Shown in pieces: positions 54,863-64,000 of a stretch of 64,000 nucleotides of DNA. Positions within the stretch are counted from its first letter, which is position 1. Each line of letters opens with the position of its first letter. Made by a program: the position numbers and the translations under genes. This DNA is from Diploscapter coronatus (Eukaryota; Nematoda; Chromadorea; Rhabditida; Rhabditidae). Under the pieces are notes generated by a model that searched no databases, was not told where the DNA came from, and worked only from the letters and a program-made list of their open reading frames with translations. The stretch spans positions 25,063,249-25,127,248 of the forward strand of contig OZ038423.1 in the NCBI GenBank assembly GCA_964036155.1, in the 5' to 3' direction.

Positions 54863-56523
54863 TTTCTGGAACTTTCCAGAATGAATTCAAATTCACGAAA
54901 TTCGAGAACGGACGACGAAAATTCACCGATGATGTGTAGTGTTTTCAATTGAATTGAATATGATGTAAATAAATAAATTGAAAGAAACGAAGAAATTCTT
55001 TAGAGGAGGACGTCCTTTCCGAGCAAAAGAAAAATTTAACGGGGAAGGTGGCAAATTAGACAAAAGCTTGATTTGTTTGAGACAGTGAAAAACCGACGAT
55101 GAATCACTTTTGGGGGAGAAATTTGCTTCTTCCCACAAGCTGGAATGAGGGAAATGCAGAGAAGCAGAGGAAAGGGGGCCGGCCACGGAAAAAGTCAAAC
55201 GGAAACAGAACAAGGCATGCGAAGAATGATGATGGTAGAGTGATAACTGATGAAAGAAGCGTGATGAAATCCACGAATGATGCAATGATGCAGTTGCACA
55301 TTAGGGCTGAATGAATGAATGAATGAATTAGTGACACAACCTTCGAAATTCGAAATGAGGAAAGTGAAAAGACGAGAATATTTGCTTTACCGAAAGACGG
55401 AAAGAAAGGAAAAGAAAGAAATGGGAGTGATCGGTAAAGATTTGGAATTGACTGAAATGCTGAAATGAGCTGCTAGAACTAAGAGAACAAAGTAGAGAAA
55501 GAGAATTACACTCTGGAAAGCAGGGAAGAGAGCTTAGATGAACCTGTTGGGCTGTTTGGTGGCAGGAAGAGGTCAGAGATGCAGAGTAATTGAATTAGGT
55601 AAAGGCTAGAGATCAAAAGACAGGGTTATCTGATCAATATTCAACTAGAACAAAGCTGATCTTCACGTTAACTCTGCGTCTGCAAGCTCTGAATACACAG
55701 CCTAAGGCGATTACAAAACTCGAGCAAAGAGATGAGAAAACTGGAAGAAAAAGTAGAGGAAAGAAAACTTAGGATTACTCTTCAGGACTATAAACTGATG
55801 CAATGGGAATGATGAAAGGAAGGCAGAAGAATGAAGGAAGGCTTATCTTATGATTTTTCTGGCTCTCTTTGACGAGATCTGACCGGATCAAGGCTAGCTC
55901 TTGTGTATCCTCCGTAGACCGGAAGAAGGGCGGAAAAAATCATCGCACGCGGATTCTATGAAAAAAAGTTGGATATAGCAAATGTTCAAAATGTTCAAAT
56001 TATACAAATTTGTGATCCTTTACTCTTCACCAATGCGTCATGTATATCATATATTTCTGTGGCGATATAACTTTGGCGCCATACTATATCTTTTTCCTCG
56101 ACTATTTTCGCACGCAGGACGCGGCGCCAGCCTCTATATTGATTGTCGACCATCTGTCTCTATGCTAATGCACTCGATTGGTTGCTGGGAGTCTGGGAGC
56201 CTAGTGTGTTGCCCTAGGCAGGCAAAGGCAGGGAAGGGAGGGGAATTTTACTGCTGCCTGGCCGCGGGCTCTTCGCTCTCCCCTTGCCAGGCCTTGCCGC
56301 GGCGCCCCTTTTCTCCCCTTTCCTCTGCCTCTCTGCAGAGCAGCTTCTACTCCTTCCCTTTACTCTCGTCCCTCCTCTCTTCCATTTCCATTTCCCCAAT
56401 TTCATGGCGCCATAGCTAACGTGCCATTTTCGGATCGATACTAGAACCACTTGTTTTATATATCGAGTCGTAGCGCCTAAGACGATTGCATTTAGCAGTT
56501 TAGTTTCATGTTTGCCGATTTAG
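54863..56523. promoter_or_regulatory. Divergent intergenic region between LIM (-) and FLYWCH (+) genes
   Basis: 1.66 kb with no supported gene. It is purine-rich on the plus strand at 55300-55600. A tetranucleotide ATGA run lies at about 55308-55329. A CAAAGCTGATCTTCAC copy of the dispersed motif is at 55651. CT-rich sequence lies at 56280-56400. Confidence 0.4.
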
Positions 56524-57836
56524 GATGAGCTCTAAATCCTCGCTAGAAGACGTCCTGGACGCCATCGAGAAGAACGTCAAAACCGAGGCGGATTCAGAAG
56601 ACAACGACAATCTAGGTGACGTCATCAATTCAATCAACGTCGAAGACATTCTCTCCAATCTGAATAATGTACGATTTTAAGATATCATAGTACCTTCTAA
56701 ATTTCAATTTTAGCTCCCTGTCGTGAGAAGCGAACAGGAAATTAAGCCTTCGAAAAACGGAGTCGCAGAGAAAATTAGAACTCGACCCTTCCAAAGGAAG
56801 TCTAAGGGATGCAGACTTAAAGTATTTCACTTTATCATTAATTGAATCAGCTATACTAATCTAGGTATATGACAATGGCTATGTATTTACCAAGGATAAG
56901 AACTCGTCTTGTGGAACGAAGGCCTTCTGGAGGTGCGAAAGGAAGAACGATTGTCCGGGTATGATCTTCATAATCCACATAAACAATTTAATCCCGGAAT
57001 TTAAATAAATTGAACACGATTATAGCTCGAGTGCATACTGATTTGGTAGGGGGTCAGATCGTGAAGCGAATTCATTCTCACACCCATCCTCCGCCTTGCA
57101 AGGACGAATTTCCTCCGGATATGACGTTGATTCACCCAGGTGAAAATTCATTAACAATTTACGGCTAAAGTTAAACTTAAGCCTAAATTTAAACACATCA
57201 TGAATATAATTATAGATGGCACTAGAGTCACGGAAATTAAGCCCAATACAGCTTTGCTAATTGCTAGCAGCTCTGCGTCTTCTCCCGCTGTGACGACATC
57301 TTCCAGCGACAGAGTCAACGCTTCTGTGTCTCCAGACAGAAACTCATCCAGTCCTTCATTGGTCTCCCAAAATAGCCCTAATACTTCTGAAGATCAGAAA
57401 CAATAGTAAGCTAGATGTTAAGGGAATTACCGATTTTCAAAATATTTAGCATCGCTGAAATCGTGAAGCAAATGCAAGAAGGCCTGTCTCCAGAGCAATT
57501 CTCCGAAATATTCGATGCGACGAAGAAAATCATCGAAATTCTGGGTTCGAGGCAGATGGGGATCACCAGCCTAGATCAAGACATAGATCCCCAAGTGGTG
57601 GAATTTCTCAAGAAGTGCAGACTGTCCCAGTATTCTAGGAAATTCTCCAGGTTAACTCGTTTTCGGTAACTTAAATCAATGAATCGAGTTTCAGATATAC
57701 CATGTCATCATTAAGGGAGCTGTCGAGAGCTGATTGCATCGCTATCTTGGGAACCACCCATGGTATCCTCCTGTTCAACTCCCTTCATAAATGGTATGAC
57801 GGCACCACTAAAATGTTGAAAATCGATAAAGCTTAG
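56524..57836 (+). CDS. FLYWCH zinc-finger protein with SAM-like C-terminal domain
   Basis: Probable DNA-binding regulator. The start ATG at 56524 follows the acceptor GATTTAG. The N-terminus is acidic (SSLEDVLDAIEKNVKTEADS). The FLYWCH finger (56790-57140) shows its signature in order: RKSKGCRLKVYDNGYVFTKD, NSSCGTKAFWRCERKNDCPA, RVHTDLVGGQIVKRIHSHTH, i.e. Trp-Arg-Cys, a second Cys and His-x-His. A Ser-rich linker follows (57217-57411). Then comes a helical region (IAEIVKQMQEGLSPEQFSEI) and a final domain, DPQVVEFLKKCRLSQYSRKF then RYTMSSLRELSRADCIAILG and TTHGILLFNSLHKW. The last part resembles the SAM-type domain of CP2-family factors (family pattern: DGIRLFNxL). The stop is at 57834-57836. 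AATAAA occurs at 58001 and 58099. Nematode FLYWCH factors include PEB-1 and FLH-1/2/3; I cannot assign one. Confidence 0.88.
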
Positions 57837-58918
57837 ACTTTCAAATTAGTATTTATCATGTTCATGCAATATTTTACCATGTTCCTAAGTTTCTTGCCAT
57901 TTCCCCAAATCTCGTTCAATTAGTCAATAGTTTCGCCATTGTATTTGCCATTTCCAAACCCACAAAATCATCATTGATCTCTAAATCATTCGATTCTACG
58001 AATAAATCGGGTATTATTTCTCCTTTTAAGTTACGTAAACCCACGACCTTTTATGCATACAGTTGTTTTAAAATGTTTATTCTGTCGATGTATCAAAGAA
58101 TAAATGTGAGGATTTACATGTTGGAAAACTGACGATAATTTGACAAAATATACTTTAAAAATGTGTTGAAAATGTCGTATGGCAGTTAATAGTATTTTTC
58201 ACTCAGAAGGAAAAAATTAACCGAAAGTTGAGAAATTTCAGAAAATAGAAAATGGGGTTAAGACGGATTACACTAAATGCACACAAATCCAGTGGATAAA
58301 ACCCAAAGATATTCGGTGAAAGGATGGCCTAAAATGGATACTGTAAGAATAGAGAGAAGGTATACTGTAATTTGAAAAGTGATCAAGTTCCCAGACTAAT
58401 TGGACGAAAATCTCGTAACAAATTCGAATAATTGGTTAAAATAGGATTGAGTAGAAAAATAACCGTACAAATAAAGAGGCTGCTGCTGCGAGAGAAGGTG
58501 GCTTACTTGAGGTGAAGTGTCAATTTTTTGGAAAATCCAAAAACTTCCCAAAATTTAGAAGTTGAGATCGAATCAAAGTATGTTTTTTCCAGGCCTACAC
58601 TGAGAAATTAAAAGAAAGGGGGTTATTGTAAAACTGTTTGAGAAGGCAAGAAAAATGCTGGGTTTTGGATAATAATGTTAAAGAAGACGAGTACAAGTTT
58701 TGGTGGAGTAATACTAATCGTCGTGGAAAGAAATTGATATTTCTAATTCCGACTTTCAAAAAATATCAATTTCTATAGAGCTATGAACACAGTATAAAGT
58801 GAAGAAAATTGAGTGACAAAATGTGACTTATTATCAAGGCTATTTTGCCGTTTTTCAAATATGGTAATTTCGAAAGAAAGAGAAAGACAGATAAGTGATT
58901 CGAATACTTACCATTTAG
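57837..58918. other. Convergent intergenic region between FLYWCH (+) and INO80E-like (-) genes
   Basis: 1.08 kb containing both 3' UTRs and two AATAAA words on the plus strand (58001-58006, 58099-58104). Otherwise nothing recognised. Confidence 0.4.
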
Positions 58919-61900
58919 CTATTGCTGCTGCTGCTGTTGTTGCTGCTGTGGATTGTCTCTTTGCACCTCCTTTTCCTGCTCAATTTGTCCTTCTTCGTTT
59001 TCAAGCAGCCCATTTGGTCGTTGACTTGGCGAAGATTCAGCTGAAATGTATTAATTTTCAAAAGTCCGCAAATAACAAAATACTTACGGTTTTCCTGGCG
59101 TTTCTTCGAATTCTCCTCCGTCATTTCGACATCTGTCGGTTTTTGCTGATCGGTCGATTGAATGAAGGACTCGTTTTGGGCTGAAATTTCAAAAATAGTA
59201 TTTTTATCTCAATAAAAATTTTAAAAAACCTTTCTCCTCCTGAATCATCGGCATTCGCTGGCCATTGCCATTCTGCCTATCCTCTTCATTCGGTTTCTTC
59301 ACCGAATTCGCATTCGAACTGTTGACGATAGAAACGGGGATTTGCTGTGCGGATGGAGCTGATGGTGAGGGAATTGCCTGGCTGATGCCTGCAGTCGAGG
59401 AGGGCGCTGAGGGCGACGGCGAGGAGAACGAATTCGACTTCCTCCCGCTGGGGGTCGGCTTGTTTTGTCCCTGCGCCAAAAGGCTTGCCCTCGAAGCTTC
59501 TGAAATTTAAAATTTAAACATTTTCAAAAATCACCATTTATAGCAAAAATGCAATCTTCATAGAAAAGCTGCATGTGTTGGATGTTTGCTTAGAAAAGAA
59601 ATCAAATTTCCTACAGAAACTTCAATGATTTTAAAAGTGCCACCTTTCAAAGCATGGGCATTTTTGATCTCCTTGATGATCTTTTCCGGGTCGGTGTCTA
59701 GTGGAGGAAATCCCGACGCGTCCTCCTGTCTGGCCGTTGATGCCCTTTTCCTCTGCCTGACTCTGGGCCTTGTCGTGGTGACTGAAGAGACGATGCTCAT
59801 TGGCAAGTTGCCAGCTGAAGAAGGAGCCGTGACCGGGGAGGGACCCATCATTTGCTGCTGTGGATGACCGTAAGGATGAGCGTGAGAGGGACCGGCTGCT
59901 TGCTGCTGATGTGGATGCGAGTGGTGTGGAGAACTCATCGGTTGAGAGGGCATCATGTTGTGGGGTGGCTGCGAAGACGACATTTGTGGTGGCATGTTCT
60001 GCAAATGTTGAATTTTATTATTTCATTCGCAAAAAATTAGCCTATGATTCAATTCTATTTTCATGAAATGCGGAATCACAAAGTCAGATTGACCAAAAAA
60101 TCATTCAAAATTAGGCTATTCCTACCTGATGCATAGGTGGATAGCCTCCTTGGTGCTGCATCATGTGTGGGGGACCCATATTTGGAGGGTAAGCGGGGTG
60201 AAATCCTGCAGGTGAATGTTGCATTGGAGGATGCGGATGCGACATGGAAATGGACGCAGAAGTGGAGGAATGGCTGGCGGAGCTGCTGCTCATCGCCGCA
60301 TTCACCACGCGTTGAATCGTCTGATTGATGCTGTTCGAGGGCGACATCTGCAATTCTTTTTTTCTTGAAACATAGACAATCTTTAATCCTTTTGCAGTAA
60401 AATTGACGTTTATGATTTTTTCATAATTGATCAACAATTTTTACGTTCTGCCCATCCACGCAAGGAGAAGAAGCCTGTTCCTGCGAGCTTCTTTGCTGCA
60501 CACCCCTTGTGCTGCCCGGATGCACGAATGACTGTTGCTGCTGATTTTGCTGCTGCGGATTTGCGTATCGCATCGAGTGCGGAGAAGGCAAGTTTGGTGG
60601 TGGCATCTGAAATTTTTTTTAAATGTAAAAAAAACTACTCATTTTCTTACTCTCATCGGAGACCGCATATTCTGCTGTTGCTGTTGTCTTCCCTGTGCAC
60701 CAAATTGGCGCATGTTTGGCGAAGCGTTTGGCGGGAATTGTGGTGGGAAGGCAGAAGACGCCGAGGGCAGTGGCGTAGTCGCTGGGGAGGGCGACAGGGA
60801 CGGAGAGTGCTCGTTGCTGCATTTGCCACCAGAACTCGAGCCTGCTCCGTCCAAAATCCCTGCTGCGGGGTTAGCTGAAATAAGTTTACTGTAGGCTTTC
60901 TTCTGAAAAAGAGGAAAATACCTGGCAAAGCCCGTTTTCTAGTCGATTGCGACTGCGCAGTTGCTGGAGCGATGTTGCGGACTCGTCTAAATTTTTAATT
61001 TTATAAAATCCTCGAAAAAAGGAAAATTTTAAAAACCTCTTGATTTTAGGCTTCTCATCCTCGACTTTGCTTCCATCTGAATCGTCGTCGGATGAATCCG
61101 ATAGTTTCTCGAAGTTCTGCAGCCGATCCAGCAGGAAGTTCTTGTCCCGAGACAACTTGAGCAGTTTCCTTTGCAAGTTGCGAATTTCCTCTTGATAGCA
61201 TTCGTTTTCCTGAATCCACCAAATGAATTTTCAATCACTCAGATTTAACTACATGATTTTCAAAGCCTAAGTAATACTAATCCAGGTCTTGAAGCATATG
61301 CTGTCATATCGTGCTCGCCGCTAGAATTCGGCACTGGCTAGAGCGCGCTCTTTCCTGCGCCGAATTCTAGCGACGAGTACGATATTTAAAACTTTTAAGA
61401 AAAAAAAAACCTTACATATACGAGAAATTTGAACTTCTTCTTGCACTCCCTGTACTCTGTCTTGACGGGCATGTTGCGTTTCTTCGTGTTCGAGAGGATG
61501 TGGGAGAGGCCTTGCGGGGTGAAGCCCTGTTTCATAAGCATCTGCTTTTCTGCTTCTGCAGCTGCAGTCGAAGAAAGGAATTGAGTGGACGAGCCAGGCT
61601 GGCAGTTCTCCGGCCCGAATTGATTGAAATCCATGTCCTCGCTCTCGATCGACTGAATTCCCGGGGCCGGCATTAGAAGCTGAAAAAATCGCCATATTTT
61701 CAGAAAACTTAGAAATTCCTCGATAAATACTCCCGATCAGGGGTGTAAATTTTACACCCGCCTGACACCCACACCCGCATAAGTGGGCACATAGCGGAAA
61801 TTGTTGAGAAATGCGTGGAACATAGCGGGAAGTGTGTGGGAACGACACTCATTTCCTGCTATGTCCCACTCAATTTCTGATTTGTTATCAAGGATTTGGC

Positions 61901-64000
61901 GTGATTTTAAAAATTAACTCCTAGATATTAGTCCAACATGATTTTTTAGTAATTACTGTTAATTGACGACAATTAACATAGTTATGTCTATAATTACCAA
62001 TAACCACAACAATTGAGAGAAAATCGAAGCGGCCACTTTGCACGCGTCGTGATCGAGTGCGATTTGCAAGTTAATCTAATCGAGGTGTATGCAAAAATCT
62101 CTTTCAAAGACAATCGAGAGTATTTTCAGAAAGCTATGTGGAATGCCATATTTACAGAGAGGGAATTTTCGTACCGAACTCGCGGATTCAGGCAAGTCTC
62201 CAGGCATGGGCGGAGGCCGCATCGGGCCTGGAATCTGTCCGTGAATGAGAGGCTGAGGTGGGGGCATCATTTGTGGGTGGAAGTCGGGCGGGTGTTGCAT
62301 TGGAGGCGGGCCTATGGGAGCGTGTGGATGAGGAGGCTTGTTCAGCATCTGAAAACGCAGAAATCATTAGACTTCTGTAAGATAATATCGCTTTTTTACC
62401 TCGATAACCCTAGAAGGCTGCGGCTCTGCATTAACCTGTCCCTGTCCTTGAGGCGGCGGGGGACGGTAATTCATCCCTCCATGCATTTGCTGCTGCTCGG
62501 GCATTTGTTGATTGAATTGTCCCGGAGCTGGATGATTCTCCACAATCTGCGGTTGTGGAATCTGGGACCGATCCGAGGACAGGATTTTCGAAATCAGCGA
62601 CGGATTTTGGCCTCTCTGCTGCTGTGTTTCATTCTGCAAAATCTTCCATACATTTCCTCAGAAAATCTCCACTTCTCTACCTGTGTCTCTTCAGTTTGTC
62701 TCTGGTTGGGTTGAGCCCTCTGCAGAGCCGTCTGCAAGAGAGGCATGGTTGTTGTAGTAGGCGGGGCCGGCGAAGACGCCGATGCAGCAGGTGACTGTTG
62801 TGTCTGCGGAGAATTCTGTGCCTTGTGAGGGGGCAGCATTGGCGGGGGGAGCATCAGTGAGTCGGCTTTTCTCGGAGAATTTTGTGGGGCTGAATTCGGC
62901 CCTTGGTAACTCATCTTCGACCCCTGATAGGGCGGTGGAGCTGCGGAGGAGTTCGGAGGGAATTGGGGGGTGTTGAGGATTCGCTGCAGCTGCGAGGGCG
63001 GCCCTTGTGGCTGCTGAGAGTGATGCCCATTCGGTGCAGACGTCATCGACTGCAATTCGTCCATTTTACTACAAAATCTGTTACCTTTAGCCAGACCTGT
63101 TGCTGCTGCTGCATATGCACTCCCGCCCCGTTCGGCATCATTTGCTGCGGTCCATTGGAAATCGGAGATGAGTGATTTGAATAGGAATCCTCATAAGAGT
63201 TCAGCCTGTTCATCACAGGCGAAGGTGCGTAGCCGTACATCGAAGGCGAGCCGGGAACGCCTGAAAATTGGACTTTCTTCTCTGGAAAATTGAAAAAAAC
63301 CCCACTTTTGATTTGTCTCGAGTCCATGGGAGCGTCTTTTAACGGACTGAGCATGGCGGCTGGAAATGACGTGCCGCTGTGGAAATGTTGCTGCTGCCCT
63401 TGAGGCAGGTATCTCTGCAATCACAGTGGTTTTAATTAGGAGTTAGGTTTAACTTTAGCTTTAGCCTTGGGTGCAAAATGTGAATCATAGATCTTTTATT
63501 TTTCATTTTCATCTATGGGTTCAGTTGATTGTCAATTTGTGTACCTGCAACTGATTTCCAGGGTTTCCGGGCAGAGGGCTGGAAATTGGATTGGATGGGT
63601 TAGAGCTCGGTCGACGAGTCGTTGAGTTCTTTCCGTTGCCCGAGTTCGGGAGCATCGCGTCATTGCCTAGAAAGCGAAGGAAATAATGGAACATCCAATA
63701 AATCAAGTGGTGGTTTTTGATTTATTTAGAGCGGGAATATGGGTGAATGAGATGAATTGTACCTGGATAGGGCGAAGGCGGGTGGTGTTGCGCTTGTGGC
63801 ACAAAGGGTGAGTGGGAGGCTGAGTGAGACTGCGATGGGGACGGGGAGGGAGCCCCGACAGACGAGGACAGTCCCAGCGGCGAGGCGCTCATCATTCCCT
63901 GCAAATTCACTTATGACATGTCGGGATGGACTCTTTGAGATAATTGCAGATATTTTTGACTTGGAAACTTGCCAAGCTATTTTACAACTTGGCTTGGAGA
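58919..64000 (-). CDS. Large Pro/Gln-rich nuclear protein with INO80E-like core (5' end outside window)
   Basis: Candidate chromatin-remodelling subunit. The only folded-looking part spans two adjoining exons at about 61420-61680 and 61050-61205. It reads PVKTEYRECKKKFKFLVY, then ENECYQEEIRNLQRKLLK and LSRDKNFLLDRLQNFEKLSD, followed by an acidic run SSDDDSDGSK. This matches the coiled-coil core of INO80E (family: YRxLKxKLKFLxYEHECFQEEL, then QRKLLKxSRDKSFLLDRLLxYE). On both sides are exons made of Pro, Gln, Ser, His and Met (for example PHAPIGPPPMQHPPDFHPQM, SHAHPYGHPQQQMMGPSP), plus a basic patch RPRVRQRKRASTARQ at about 59750. Translation ends in nine Gln, then a TAG at 58919. Phase is continuous across the junctions checked, so this reads as one gene. 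The exon at 63781-63899 begins with an acceptor, so the start lies beyond the window. Confidence 0.8.
61306..61385. mobile_element. 80-bp foldback element in the INO80E-like gene
   Basis: The arms ATATCGTGCTCGCCGCTAGA (from 61306) and, on the other strand, ATATCGTACTCGTCGCTAGA (from 61385) differ at two positions, and pairing continues through ATTCGGC. Arms of about 27 bp surround a loop of about 25 bp. It sits in an intron between the two INO80E-core exons. Confidence 0.7.
61735..61865. repeat. Repeat-like segment with ACATAGCGGRA units
   Basis: CACATAGCGGAAA, ACATAGCGGGAA and the reverse-oriented TTCCTGCTATGTCCCAC occur in about 90 bp, next to a C-rich ACACCCGCCTGACACCCACA stretch. It is intronic in the INO80E-like gene and has no coding signal. 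Confidence 0.45.

Noticed and set aside
55982..56419. 145-codon plus-strand frame upstream of the FLYWCH gene
   Set aside because: Low-complexity Ser/Leu composition from CT-rich DNA, no family resemblance, and no splice or start context.
62013..62714. 233-codon plus-strand frame
   Set aside because: Antisense shadow of Pro/Gln-rich exons of the INO80E-like gene; such GC-skewed exons commonly leave the opposite strand open.

Overview
This is a nematode nuclear genome segment. It holds short exons split by many small GT-AG introns, and acceptor-like (T)TTTCAG/TTTAG sites sit a few bases before several start codons, as expected for spliced-leader trans-splicing. It also carries nematode-specific genes: a fatty-acid/retinol-binding FAR protein, a PDF-1-type neuropeptide precursor, and a nematode-type anion-channel Cys-loop receptor. 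I cannot name the genus. No rRNA, tRNA, CRISPR or prokaryotic feature was recognised.

Layout, left to right. 1-1678 (-): 5' two-thirds of ornithine aminotransferase. 3360-12511 (+): an ACMSD-type decarboxylase of the kynurenine pathway in 11 exons; its 6.7-kb intron 5 contains a complete Cys-loop ligand-gated anion channel gene on the opposite strand (4738-10478). 12613-18117 (-): a RhoGEF with a DH domain and a beta-propeller-like C-terminus (ARHGEF10/17 type), convergent with ACMSD. 19120-23598 (+): a kainate/AMPA-type ionotropic glutamate receptor. 24170-32386 (+): a long coiled-coil protein whose C-terminus resembles the vertebrate PCM1 C-terminal domain, followed at operon-like distance by dolichol kinase (32820-35043, +). 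35956-40250 (+): an LRRFIP (Flightless-interacting) coiled-coil protein. 41828-43276 (+): a pdf-1 neuropeptide precursor. 44849-46259 (+): a FAR protein with a TATA box. 48974-52241 (+): a FERM protein of the EPB41L5 class with SRIP motifs in its tail. 53094-54862 (-): a muscle LIM protein with two alternative half-LIM exon sets. 56524-57836 (+): a FLYWCH zinc-finger protein with a SAM-like C-terminus. 58919-64000 (-, 5' end outside the window): a very large Pro/Gln-rich protein carrying an INO80E-like core.

The genes do not form one pathway. Functional themes are neuronal signalling (anion channel, glutamate receptor, PDF peptide), amino-acid catabolism (OAT, ACMSD), cytoskeleton (RhoGEF, LRRFIP, FERM, LIM, PCM1-like) and chromatin/transcription (INO80E-like, FLYWCH). 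The non-coding part carries several small foldback elements (MITE-like) and two short dispersed motifs. One of these (sense AAAGCTGATCTTCA) repeatedly lies on or just upstream of 3' splice sites of genes on both strands. Several introns appear to use GC donors. Gene models were built by hand from reading frames, splice sites and phase. For ACMSD, FAR, PDF and dolichol kinase the summed exons are an exact multiple of three.
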